A DNA stretch of 19,116 nucleotides from Flavobacteriaceae bacterium (GTDB lineage: Bacteria; Bacteroidota; Bacteroidia; Flavobacteriales; Flavobacteriaceae). Every line of letters begins with the position of its first letter. Within the stretch, counting starts at the first letter, position 1. The translations under genes and the position numbers were made by a program. The stretch spans positions 1,576-20,691 of the forward strand of contig JAGQYU010000008.1 in the NCBI GenBank assembly GCA_020435885.1, in the 5' to 3' direction. Below the pieces are notes generated by a model that did not search any database, was not told where the DNA came from, and worked only from the letters and a program-made list of their open reading frames with translations. Shown piece by piece: positions 8,277-16,666 of the stretch.

Positions 8277-9509
8277 ATGAAACACACCTTTTACCTCAGA
8301 AAACCGAAAGACGAAAACGAAACGTTAATCCTGTTCTCTTGTTACTTTAATGATGAAAAAAAACAATTTGTTTATTCAACAAGACAATCCATTTTACCCC
8401 TAAATTGGGATTTTAAAAACAATCAGCCAAAAAATAGAGGCAAAAATATTGCCCAAAATCACCTGGAAATTAAAAGGACATTAAACCAATTTGTTGATGA
8501 ATTCTATTCACTGCAATCCCGTTGTATATTTGACGAAATGGGATTCACCAGTTATGCTTTGAAACAGCACTTTAATAAAGCTTTTGGCTATGTTGAAAGG
8601 CAGGAAACCTTTTTTGAGGTTTACGATAAATTCATGGAAGAAAAGATCAAATTAAAAGAGTGGAAAAAATCTACGGCCAAACGTTATTACAATATCAAAC
8701 GATTGCTCCTTGAATTTGAGAAAAAATACAAGTATAAATTAACTTTTGGCAGAATAAATAAAGCCTTTTATAGAGAATTTACTGATTACTGTTATGAATA
8801 TAAAAACCACTATTCGAATACTTTTAACAGGAATATCGGGCTCATTAAAACCTTTTTGTTATGGGCAGTAAAAAATGAATTTACATTTAATCAAGCCTTT
8901 ATTGATTTTAAAAAACCTCCAAGAGTACTTACCAGGGAAGAAACGTTAACAAAAAACGATATTTTAAAAATATATAAACACAAATTCGATGATGAAATAT
9001 TAAATCAAATTAAGGATATTTTTGTTTTTCAATGCCTAACCGGAATGCGGTTTGGTGAATTAAAAACGGTTAGCAAAAGAACTGTTAAGAATAACTGTGT
9101 TTTACTAAAAGAAGAAAAGGATTCGTCAAAACCAACCAGGGAAGTCCCTTTAACTTATATCTCCAATGAAATATTATTAAAATATGATTATAAGTTACCC
9201 ATATTATCTAATCAAAAACACAATGATTATCTTAAAGAAATTCTTAAAAAAACAGGATTTACTAATGAAGTGGAATACACACGAACAAAAGGGGTCGAGC
9301 AAAAGACCTTTGTGAAAAAATTTTATGAGCGAATTTCAACACATACTGCCAGACGAAGTTTTATAACTATTATGAGAAATGAAGGTATTGCAGACAAAAC
9401 TATTATGAGCATTAGTGGCCATAAAGATTTTAAGACATTTAATATGTACCACCAGGTTAATAATGTTGCTAAAATAACAGCTATTAGGTCTGTTTTTGGA
9501 AATCTTTAG
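8277..9509 (+). CDS. Tyrosine-type site-specific recombinase (integrase)
   Basis: This 410-residue protein is a tyrosine recombinase of the Bacteroidota phage/conjugative-element type. The N-terminal arm-binding region (about 1-105) is followed by a SAM-like core-binding domain (about 110-210, TFFEVYDKFMEEK ... IGLIKTFLLWAVKNEF) and a catalytic domain. The catalytic set is complete: R258 (GMRFGEL), a Lys in the beta-hairpin (K281 or K285), H356 and R359 (HTARR), H382 (SGHKD) and the nucleophile Y391 (NMYHQV). It would cut and rejoin DNA through a 3'-phosphotyrosine intermediate, integrating or excising an element or inverting a segment. It lies at the junction between ordinary chromosomal genes and the restriction region, which fits an island integrase. 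No excisionase gene is visible nearby. Confidence 0.93.
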   Translation: MKHTFYLRKPKDENETLILFSCYFNDEKKQFVYSTRQSILPLNWDFKNNQPKNRGKNIAQNHLEIKRTLNQFVDEFYSLQSRCIFDEMGFTSYALKQHFNKAFGYVERQETFFEVYDKFMEEKIKLKEWKKSTAKRYYNIKRLLLEFEKKYKYKLTFGRINKAFYREFTDYCYEYKNHYSNTFNRNIGLIKTFLLWAVKNEFTFNQAFIDFKKPPRVLTREETLTKNDILKIYKHKFDDEILNQIKDIFVFQCLTGMRFGELKTVSKRTVKNNCVLLKEEKDSSKPTREVPLTYISNEILLKYDYKLPILSNQKHNDYLKEILKKTGFTNEVEYTRTKGVEQKTFVKKFYERISTHTARRSFITIMRNEGIADKTIMSISGHKDFKTFNMYHQVNNVAKITAIRSVFGNL

Positions 9510-9517
9510 GAATGCCC

Positions 9518-9559
9518 TATTCACCGAATATTATAACTTTTGGTGAATATATTCACCAA
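9518..9559. repeat. 20-bp perfect palindrome plus a third half-site between integrase and AlbA_2 genes
   Basis: TTGGTGAATATATTCACCAA at 9540-9559 equals its own reverse complement over all 20 bases. A further TATTCACC copy lies at 9518-9525, in inverted orientation to the left arm. The cluster occupies most of the gap between two convergent stop codons (9509 and 9575). It could be a protein-binding operator, a recombinase core site or a hairpin terminator. It lacks a GC-rich stem and T-tract, so it is not a standard terminator. Confidence 0.6.
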
Positions 9560-9574
9560 TTATCCTGTTTTTGG

Positions 9575-10912
9575 TTAGGAGATAGCGTTTATTCCTTTTT
9601 GAGTTAGCCTATACTTTTGATTTCTACTTGTTGGCTTATCGGGTATGGTTAACTCTATATAACCGTCTTCAATAGCCGGCTGCAGGTAAGTTGAGCGAAA
9701 ATGTTCCCTGTCTGAAAGCCCTAACCTTTCTTGTAATTCCTGGCGTTTATGCTCTCCGTCAAACACTTTTAGCAATTCAATCACTTGCTGGGTGACTTGC
9801 TGGGTGACTTGCTGGGTGACTTGCTGGGTGACTTGTTTAGAAACAGGAAATGTCATTCTTGTAAAATTCTCTAAAAATTTGAAACATTCTTTTCCATAAC
9901 TTTCCAAAATCCTTGGAACGCCCGAACCCAGTTGTTCTACCAATTCCAAATCCTTATAAACCCGCATCAGCTCCTTATTTCTGGGGATAGAAACTCCTTC
10001 AAAAAATTCATTTTGGCTTAGTCCTTCCGGTAATGATCCCGCAGAAGTTATTTCTATCCGGTCATCAAATATTTCAAATTTTGGCGGTACTTCACGGGTA
10101 TAATCGTTATGCACAATTGCATTATAAATGGCCTCACGTAAGGCAACGGGGTTCCATAACCTTTGTTCAATACGCTGTCTTGGTGTTATGGTTGCGAAGG
10201 TTGTATTTTCAATTGCAATTTTATCCAATACACTTTTTGTTGCCTTGATAAGTGAGCAATATCCATATTCATTATTTTCGATTAGTTCTATGCGATCCAG
10301 ACCTTTATACTTGGCGACTTTGATGGACATCCCATTCTCATCAGCCAACAGGTAGGCGGCATAATTGAGAAAACCGTCTTCGGTAAGAAGCTCTAAATTC
10401 TTTTTAAATTGCTTATTAAGGGGTTTACCAATTTCCTGGTAATAAATATGAAGCTGTTCAAAACTTAACTCCTGCCGGTGTGATTTAATTTTCCCAATAG
10501 AATTACGGGTACGGGTGGCGAATAGTTTATAAATCATTGCTTGCGGCATGGGCTCGGCTGCCGTTCCAACACGAATAAAACAACCCTTTTCTGTCATCCC
10601 ATATTTCTTTTTGAAATAGGGTTTTTCACTACCACTGGCAACTATGATCTTTATAATAGTCTTACCATCTTTTTCCTCAGAGATCACATCAAACAAACCC
10701 ATTGCAGAGGGGGAGATATTATTTCTAATGCGGTCTTTAATTTTAAGCATATCTCCATCCGGGTCTGTTACACCCAGAGGGCTTCCTGTTTTGTCAATGC
10801 CTATATATATCGAGCCACCTTCATGATAGTTTAAAAATGCCACAACTTCTTTCTCCAAATCGAGGTCTTTGGTTAATTGGGCTTTATATTCTATGCGGTT
10901 GGTTTCGGGCAT
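9575..10912 (-). CDS. AlbA_2 (Schlafen-like) domain protein with GHKL-type ATPase and winged-helix tail
   Basis: This 445-residue protein has the COG2865-like architecture. An AlbA_2/Schlafen domain (about 5-125) has EYK (8-10), EVVAFLNYHEGGSIYIGID (22-40) and FIRVGTAAEPM (112-122). A GHKL/HATPase_c_4-like domain follows (about 250-350), with an N-box REAIYNAIVHNDY (259-271), SAGSLPEG (290-297) and EQLGSGVPRI (326-335). A linker of four exact VTQQ units (361-376) leads to a C-terminal winged helix (about 378-445). These proteins are often annotated as transcriptional regulators and are frequent in defence islands; Schlafen-type AlbA_2 domains are linked to nucleic-acid binding or cleavage. 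It is divergent from the hsdR operon, so it may control that operon or act as an accessory effector. The gene looks more GC-rich than the hsd genes, suggesting a separate origin. Confidence 0.85.
   Translation of the reverse strand: MPETNRIEYKAQLTKDLDLEKEVVAFLNYHEGGSIYIGIDKTGSPLGVTDPDGDMLKIKDRIRNNISPSAMGLFDVISEEKDGKTIIKIIVASGSEKPYFKKKYGMTEKGCFIRVGTAAEPMPQAMIYKLFATRTRNSIGKIKSHRQELSFEQLHIYYQEIGKPLNKQFKKNLELLTEDGFLNYAAYLLADENGMSIKVAKYKGLDRIELIENNEYGYCSLIKATKSVLDKIAIENTTFATITPRQRIEQRLWNPVALREAIYNAIVHNDYTREVPPKFEIFDDRIEITSAGSLPEGLSQNEFFEGVSIPRNKELMRVYKDLELVEQLGSGVPRILESYGKECFKFLENFTRMTFPVSKQVTQQVTQQVTQQVTQQVIELLKVFDGEHKRQELQERLGLSDREHFRSTYLQPAIEDGYIELTIPDKPTSRNQKYRLTQKGINAIS
9781..9835 (-). repeat. 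12-bp tandem repeat encoding VTQQ units
   Basis: A 12-bp unit, TGACTTGCTGGG on the plus strand, is repeated four times plus a 7-bp partial copy; only the first copy differs, by one base (TCACTTGCTGGG). It encodes four VTQQ units in the linker before the winged helix of the AlbA_2 protein. Because the unit is 12 bp, slippage would change linker length by four residues without shifting the frame. Confidence 0.92.
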
Positions 10913-10935
10913 TAGTTAACAGTAAATGATTTAAA

Positions 10936-10943
10936 CAAAAATA
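10936..10943 (-). promoter_or_regulatory. Putative -7 promoter element of the AlbA_2 gene
   Basis: On the minus strand this reads TATTTTTG, matching TAnnTTTG, 23 bp upstream of the start codon at 10912. No -33 partner is evident. Confidence 0.4.
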
Positions 10944-11050
10944 CGCATTTGCAAACTAATATTTAAAATGACAGAACTTTATTCCTCCTCTTAGTTGTTG
11001 TTCTTTTATCTATTTTATCAAGTTTGGAAACAAAGGATTCCAGTAAAAAC

Positions 11051-11092
11051 ATAATAATATTTTGATTTAATGTTATATTATGATATTATTAT
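11051..11092. promoter_or_regulatory. AT-only inverted repeat upstream of hsdR
   Basis: ATAATAATAT at 11051-11060 and its exact complement ATATTATTAT at 11083-11092 are separated by 22 bp in the divergent region between the AlbA_2 gene and hsdR. Each arm is 10 bp. It may be an operator, but arms made only of A and T can arise by chance in such DNA. Apart from this repeat and the -7 element at 10936, I see nothing else in 10913-11158 and no exact TAnnTTTG match for hsdR. Confidence 0.3.
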
Positions 11093-11158
11093 ATCTTTAT
11101 CTTTTAGTTTCAGTTTACTGAACTTTATTATCAAAATTCAACCTAAGCAAATTTTGTG

Positions 11159-13543
11159 ATGAATAAAAAAGACTTGTCTGAATCTGATATAAAGGCAAAA
11201 TATATAACGCCTGCTATATTAAAATCAGGGTGGGATGAGTTTACCCAAATAGGTCGAGAAATTTATTTTACTGATGGACGTATATATGTTAAAGGAAAAC
11301 TTACTGCCAGGGGAAAAAGAAAATTTGCAGACTACATCCTATTTTACAAACCCAATGTTCCAATTGCCATAATTGAGGCCAAAGATAATAACCATTCAAT
11401 AAAAAGCGGAATACAGCAAGCTCTCGATTATGCTAATACTTTAGATGTTCCATGCATTTTTAGCAGTAATGGTGATGGTTTTTACTTTCATGATAAAACT
11501 GCAACGGATGGTATAATCGAAAAAGAACTTTCCCTGGACAGTTTTCCAAGCCCAGAATTATTATGGGAAAAATACAAGAAATATAGAGGTATTCACTCTG
11601 AAGTAGTTGAAAATATTGCTAAACAAGATTATTTTATCGATAGTTCTGGTCGTACCCCAAGATACTATCAACAAATTGCTGTAAACAGGACTATTGAAGA
11701 AGTGGCGAAGGGATTAGATAGAATCCTCTTGGTGATGGCAACTGGTACGGGTAAAACGTATACTGCGTTTCAAATTATTTATCGTTTATGGAAAAGTGGT
11801 GCTAAAAAGAGAATTCTTTTTTTAGCGGATAGAACTGCTCTTATTGATCAAACTGCCCGTGGCGATTTTAGGCATTTTAAAGATGCTATGACTATAATAA
11901 AACATAAAAAGATTGATACGGCCTACAATATATATCTGGCGTTATATCAGGGGTTATCTGATAGTAAAACCGAAGATGCGTATAAAAAGTTTAGTCCCGA
12001 TTTTTTTGATATGGTTATTGTTGACGAGTGCCATAGAGGAAGTGCCAAAGAGGATAGTAAATGGAGAGAAATACTTGAATATTTTAAAAAAGCAACCCAT
12101 ATAGGATTAACGGCAACACCTAAAGAAACAACGGAGGTTTCCAATATTGACTATTTTGGAGAGCCTGTTTATATCTATTCTCTAAAACAAGGAATTGATG
12201 ACGGGTTTCTTGCACCTTATAAAGTTATTAAAGTAACGTTAGATATAGATGCGGACGGGTGGCGGCCCCCTCAAGGTTTTTTAGACAAAGAAGGAAATTT
12301 GGTAGAGGACAGAATTTATAACAGAACAGACTTTGATAAAAATATTGTAGTTGATGAACGTAGAAGTTTGGTCGCAAAAAAAATTACAGAATTCTTAAAA
12401 GGCTATGATAGATTTGCCAAAACTATTGTTTTTTGTATTGATATAGAACATGCAGAAGGTATGCGCTCTGCATTGGCTAATTCAAATGCCGATTTGTTCT
12501 TGCAAAACAATAAGTATGTAATGCAAATTACCGGAGATAACGAAGAAGGAAAACGAGAGTTAGATAGTTTTATAAATCCAGGTGAACCATATCCTGTTAT
12601 TGCTACTACTTCTAAATTAATGACGACCGGTGTGGATGCCCAAACATGTAAATTGATTGTTTTAGACAGTAATATTGGTTCAATGACCGAATTTAAGCAA
12701 ATCATTGGCCGAGGAACTCGAATAAATGAAGAATATGGGAAAACCTATTTTACTATTATGGATTTCCGAAATGTGACTAATTTATTTGCCGATCCTGATT
12801 TTGATGGCGATCCGGTAATGATTAAGCAAATAAATGAATATGATGATTTAAGTGGTGCAGAGGATGAAACCATAGACGAAATTATTACCGACATTTTAGA
12901 TGGAGAAGAAATTGAGTTTCCCGATGAACCTGATTACCCGGAAATTGAGGGTGGTGGAAATATTTTTGAGGAGCCTCAAGGTAAAATTAGGATCAATGGC
13001 GTTCCTGTAAAAATAGTTAATGAACGAATTCAATATTTAGGAATAGATGGGAAAATAATTACTGAAAACCTAAAGGATTATACTAGAAACAACGTAACTA
13101 AACAATACAAAACCTTAGAAAAATTCTTGATTCATTGGAATGAAGCAGAAAAAAAAGAGGTAATTATTAAAGAACTTGAGGATCAAGGTATTTTCTTCGA
13201 TGCCCTTAAAGATGAAGTTGGAAAAGACTTTGATCCTTTCGACTTGATTTGCCATATAGTCTATGAAGCTAAACCATTAACTCGTAAAGAGCGAGCAAAC
13301 AATGTTAAGAAACGAAACTATTTCGCAAAATATGGTGATAAGGCACAGGCTGTTTTAAATAGTCTTTTAGATAAATACGCTCAGGATGGTCTTTTAACAA
13401 TTGAAAATACTGAAGTTTTAAAGCTTGACCCGTTAAATAAATTAGGTACGCCAATAGAATTAATACAAGCTTTTGGTGGAAAATCAAACTATATTTTAGC
13501 GCTTAAGGAATTAGAATCAGAACTCTATAATACAACTGCATAA
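11159..13543 (+). CDS. hsdR: Type I restriction enzyme, R subunit (endonuclease and translocase)
   Basis: I place the start at the ATG at 11159; a GTG lies immediately before it at 11156. The 794-residue protein has the full HsdR layout. An N-terminal PD-(D/E)xK nuclease has D58 (FADY) and E73-A-K75 (IIEAK). A superfamily 2 helicase motor has Walker A MATGTGK (to K199), DECH (289-292), GLTATP (316-321) and motif VI QIIGRGTR (514-521). An EcoEI R-type C-terminal region binds the methylase core. It translocates DNA with ATP hydrolysis and cuts when recruited to unmodified target sites by HsdM/HsdS. Its stop codon TAA is followed at once by the ATG of the DUF262 gene. All key motifs are intact, so it is probably functional. 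Confidence 0.95.
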   Translation: MNKKDLSESDIKAKYITPAILKSGWDEFTQIGREIYFTDGRIYVKGKLTARGKRKFADYILFYKPNVPIAIIEAKDNNHSIKSGIQQALDYANTLDVPCIFSSNGDGFYFHDKTATDGIIEKELSLDSFPSPELLWEKYKKYRGIHSEVVENIAKQDYFIDSSGRTPRYYQQIAVNRTIEEVAKGLDRILLVMATGTGKTYTAFQIIYRLWKSGAKKRILFLADRTALIDQTARGDFRHFKDAMTIIKHKKIDTAYNIYLALYQGLSDSKTEDAYKKFSPDFFDMVIVDECHRGSAKEDSKWREILEYFKKATHIGLTATPKETTEVSNIDYFGEPVYIYSLKQGIDDGFLAPYKVIKVTLDIDADGWRPPQGFLDKEGNLVEDRIYNRTDFDKNIVVDERRSLVAKKITEFLKGYDRFAKTIVFCIDIEHAEGMRSALANSNADLFLQNNKYVMQITGDNEEGKRELDSFINPGEPYPVIATTSKLMTTGVDAQTCKLIVLDSNIGSMTEFKQIIGRGTRINEEYGKTYFTIMDFRNVTNLFADPDFDGDPVMIKQINEYDDLSGAEDETIDEIITDILDGEEIEFPDEPDYPEIEGGGNIFEEPQGKIRINGVPVKIVNERIQYLGIDGKIITENLKDYTRNNVTKQYKTLEKFLIHWNEAEKKEVIIKELEDQGIFFDALKDEVGKDFDPFDLICHIVYEAKPLTRKERANNVKKRNYFAKYGDKAQAVLNSLLDKYAQDGLLTIENTEVLKLDPLNKLGTPIELIQAFGGKSNYILALKELESELYNTTA

Positions 13544-15226
13544 ATGGAGCAACGCATTGAAATAATTAATAACTGGAATCTGAAGAAAGTATTCAACGAA
13601 TTGGAGAGTGGTAATATGAAAATTCCACGATTTCAACGTGGATATGTATGGGAGAGATCAAAAATTGTAAAGTTATTAAACAGTATTTATTCTCAATATC
13701 CTATAGGTTCTTTTTTTCTATGGATGGCCAATAAAGAATATGAAAATTTTTGTCGTGAAATTGAAGAACTTAACTTACCTAAAGAACCAGAATCTAACCT
13801 TTACAGCTTTATACTTGATGGCCAACAAAGGATTACATCTTTATATGTGGCTTTAAAAGGAAAAGAGCTTAACGGTACTGATTACTCTACTATTTGTTTT
13901 AATGTTGAAAAGAAAACTTTTCAAATCCCAAGATTGAAAACGGAACAACATAATATCCCAGCCTGGAAATTATTTGATACAAAAGAATACAGTAAAGTAT
14001 TAAAAGAATATACTTTATTCGATGTTGATAATGATACCAATTTTTCTGAGAACTGGAGTATATGTCAACAACTATTCAGTGATTATCCCATAAGCATAAT
14101 TAAATCATTAAAGATGGATCTTGAAGAAGTAGTTGATATTTTCGAAAGGATTAATCAAGGTGGCAAAAGATTATCTTTATTTGATTTGGTACACGCCAGT
14201 GCATGGGCACCTGAATTTGATTTAAGAGAAAAAATAAAATTATTTAATAGTGAGGATAATGTGAAAATATTTGGGGGCTTAGAAAATGAGATTTTTACCC
14301 AATCTTTAGCATTAAATAATTTAGGTGATTGTACAAATAAAAATCAACTAAAGTTAACTGCTGATATATGTTCAGCTTCTTGGAAAAATACTATTGAATC
14401 TATTCGATTGGCAATTGACTTTGTAAAATCCTTTGGAGTCCGGTTTGTATCCTTTCTACCATATAATTCATTTTTACCTATCATTCAGTATTATTTTTAC
14501 CGTTCAGGACTTAAGAGTATAAGAAATGAGCATAAGTCCATAATTGAAAATTGGTTTTGGACATCAACGTTTTCAGCACGGTTTTCAAGTTCTAGTCTTA
14601 CAAGAATGACCGAAGACGCTAATTGGATAACAAAATTAGTTGATGGACAACTTTTGGAAAATGTTTTTGGTGTTACCTTAACGTTGAAAGAACTTATAAA
14701 GGTAAGAATGCAAAATAAATCAGTTGTTAAAAACGGAGTTTTATGTCTTATGGCACTTAAAAATCCAGTTGATTTTAACAATGGTCAACTAGTAGTATTG
14801 GATAAAACTAATGTTTCAAAATCCAGTGGTAAAGAGAATCACCATTTTTTCCCTTATTCTTTACGAGACAGTTTTGGGGTAAGTTCTAGAGAGATAAATA
14901 CATTGTTAAATTTCGTCTTAATATCATCCAGTTTGAATAAAGAAATATCTAATAAGTTTCCAGATAAGTATTTGGAATCTTATTTAGTTCAAAATAGTGA
15001 TTTATTGGAACATCTCGAAACTCATTTTATCAATAAAGAGGCTTATCTGGCAGCTTTAAATAATAATTATAACCGGTTTATTGAAGAAAGGGGTAAAGCA
15101 ATTATGGAAGTTATCCATAAAAAAGTAAAGGTTGCTGATTTTTCTCTTGATGAAATTAATCAAGAGGATGAAATAATTGAGGCAAATATTGAATTTGAAA
15201 ACGAATTTGAAAACGAGGATAATTAA
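13544..15226 (+). CDS. DUF262 / DUF1524 (GmrSD-like) nuclease within the type I RM operon
   Basis: This 560-residue protein has the two-domain layout of GmrSD-like proteins. The N-terminal DUF262 (ParB/Srx-like) domain shows IPRFQRGYVW (27-36), the nucleotide-hydrolysis motif DGQQR (92-96) and FERINQGGKRLSLFDL (200-215). The C-terminal DUF1524-type HNH nuclease region has NHHFFP (432-437), followed by LNFVLISSSLNK (455-466) and FPDKYL (472-477). GmrSD, BrxU and SspE use this combination to cut modified phage DNA with nucleotide hydrolysis. The catalytic His and Asn residues look present. Its position between hsdR and hsdM, abutting both with no spacer, implies co-translation with the restriction enzyme and a linked role: either a second nuclease or a helper of the type I complex. 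The C-terminus is acidic and contains a repeated EFEN. Confidence 0.88.
   Translation: MEQRIEIINNWNLKKVFNELESGNMKIPRFQRGYVWERSKIVKLLNSIYSQYPIGSFFLWMANKEYENFCREIEELNLPKEPESNLYSFILDGQQRITSLYVALKGKELNGTDYSTICFNVEKKTFQIPRLKTEQHNIPAWKLFDTKEYSKVLKEYTLFDVDNDTNFSENWSICQQLFSDYPISIIKSLKMDLEEVVDIFERINQGGKRLSLFDLVHASAWAPEFDLREKIKLFNSEDNVKIFGGLENEIFTQSLALNNLGDCTNKNQLKLTADICSASWKNTIESIRLAIDFVKSFGVRFVSFLPYNSFLPIIQYYFYRSGLKSIRNEHKSIIENWFWTSTFSARFSSSSLTRMTEDANWITKLVDGQLLENVFGVTLTLKELIKVRMQNKSVVKNGVLCLMALKNPVDFNNGQLVVLDKTNVSKSSGKENHHFFPYSLRDSFGVSSREINTLLNFVLISSSLNKEISNKFPDKYLESYLVQNSDLLEHLETHFINKEAYLAALNNNYNRFIEERGKAIMEVIHKKVKVADFSLDEINQEDEIIEANIEFENEFENEDN
15191..15214 (+). repeat. 12-bp tandem duplication at the 3' end of the DUF262 gene
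   Basis: GAATTTGAAAAC occurs twice in a row (15191-15202, 15203-15214), encoding EFEN twice in the acidic tail, 12 bp upstream of the hsdM start codon. It is in frame and probably harmless. Confidence 0.85.
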
Positions 15227-16663
15227 ATGGCTAATATAGGTGCTGTAATTACAAGTATTAGAAATATAATGCGTCAGGATAGGGGTATTTCTGGTGATGC
15301 ACAACGTTTAGAACAGCTTGGTTGGATGCTTTTCCTGAAAATAATGGATGATAAAGACCAGGAGCTTGAAATTATAAAAGATGATTACCAGTCAGTTATT
15401 CCAGAGAAATTCCAATGGCGAAACTGGGCTGCCGACCCTGAAGGAATTACTGGTGATGAATTGTTAGAGTTTATTGATCGAACTACTCATAATGACAAAG
15501 GGCTTTTTGCAACATTAAGCACACTAACCAATCCCAAAAATCCTAAAAGAGCAAGTATCGTTCAGCAAATTTTTGATGGTACTAATAACTTTATGAAATC
15601 AGGCTATGAAATGCGTAAAGTTATCAATGAGCTCAATAAAATTGACTTTAATAGCTCAAAAGATAAACAAGTTTTTGGTAATATTTACGAAAGTATTTTA
15701 GTTGAGCTAAGAGATGCCGGAAACAAAGGCGAGTATTATACCCCGAGGGCTGTTACTAAGTTAATGACGAAAATGACTGATCCAAAACTGGGAGAAAAAG
15801 TGCTGGACCCGGCATCTGGTACGGCAGGATTTTTAACAGAAGCCATAGACCACGTTAGAGAAAGTTATGTCAAAACAGTAGATGACGAACATATCTTGCA
15901 AAATAGTATTACAGGTTGGGAGTTTAAGCCTGTTCCTTTTGTTTTAGGACTAACAAACTTAATTCTACACGAAATTGATATTCCAGACTATCATTATATC
16001 GATAGCTTAAAAATAGAATACAACAGTATTAGTCGAAAAGACCAAGTAGATGTTATTTTGGCGAATCCACCATTTGGTGCAAGTATAGCTGATGGTGTAG
16101 AAACTAACTTTCCTGCAACATACAGGTGTAAGGAATCTGCGGATTTGTTTGTGATATTAATGCTACAATTATTAAAACCAAAAGGTAGGGCAGCTATTGT
16201 TTTACCTGATGGCTCCATAACTGGTGATGGTGTAAAAGCAAGAATTAGAGAAAAATTAATGACTGATTGTAATTTACACACAATAATTCGCTTACCACAA
16301 AGCACGTTTTTTCCTGCAACAGTTAGCACTAACTTACTGTTTTTCGAAAAGGGCAACAAAACAAAAGATATTTGGTATTACGAACATAAGTTGCCAGAAG
16401 GACAGAAAAGCTATTCTAAAACCAAACCTATACAGTTTGATGAATTTCAACCTATTATAGATTGGTGGAATAACCGAGAGGAAAACGAGTTGGCTTGGAA
16501 AGTAAATGTAAAAGATTTAAAAGATTGGGATTTAGATATTAAAAACCCCAATCAAGATGAGGAAGCAACATTGATTTCTACTTCTGAAGCTTTACAAAAA
16601 CTGACTAATTCAATCACAAAAAGTCAAGATTATATTGGCCAATTAGAAAATATGCTAAAATAA
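15227..16663 (+). CDS. hsdM: Type I restriction-modification, M subunit (N6-adenine DNA methyltransferase)
   Basis: This 478-residue protein has an HsdM N-terminal helical domain (about 8-145) followed by an N6_Mtase domain. GEYYTPRAV (169-177) precedes motif I, DPASGTAGFL (194-203), which binds S-adenosylmethionine. The catalytic motif IV is NPPF (280-283). DLFVILMLQLLKPKGRAAIVLPDG, starting near residue 306, is the usual continuation. With HsdS it methylates adenines in the bipartite target, protecting host DNA, and it also forms part of the restriction complex. It starts directly after the DUF262 stop (TAAATG) and is followed by hsdS after 3 bases. Length and motifs are normal. Confidence 0.96.
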   Translation: MANIGAVITSIRNIMRQDRGISGDAQRLEQLGWMLFLKIMDDKDQELEIIKDDYQSVIPEKFQWRNWAADPEGITGDELLEFIDRTTHNDKGLFATLSTLTNPKNPKRASIVQQIFDGTNNFMKSGYEMRKVINELNKIDFNSSKDKQVFGNIYESILVELRDAGNKGEYYTPRAVTKLMTKMTDPKLGEKVLDPASGTAGFLTEAIDHVRESYVKTVDDEHILQNSITGWEFKPVPFVLGLTNLILHEIDIPDYHYIDSLKIEYNSISRKDQVDVILANPPFGASIADGVETNFPATYRCKESADLFVILMLQLLKPKGRAAIVLPDGSITGDGVKARIREKLMTDCNLHTIIRLPQSTFFPATVSTNLLFFEKGNKTKDIWYYEHKLPEGQKSYSKTKPIQFDEFQPIIDWWNNREENELAWKVNVKDLKDWDLDIKNPNQDEEATLISTSEALQKLTNSITKSQDYIGQLENMLK

Positions 16664-16666
16664 TTT

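Noticed and set aside
8277..9509. Recombinase as a phase-variation invertase shuffling hsdS
   Set aside because: Such invertases usually lie beside hsdS with a second, silent hsdS copy and inverted repeats. Here the gene is about 7 kb from hsdS, only one hsdS is present, and I saw no matching inverted repeat within it.
10033..10834. Plus-strand open frames opposite the AlbA_2 gene
   Set aside because: They are antisense shadows of a well-supported domain-containing protein and encode no recognisable product.
11107..11121. TTCAG/CTGAA short inverted repeat upstream of hsdR
   Set aside because: A 5-bp stem is expected by chance; no supporting context.
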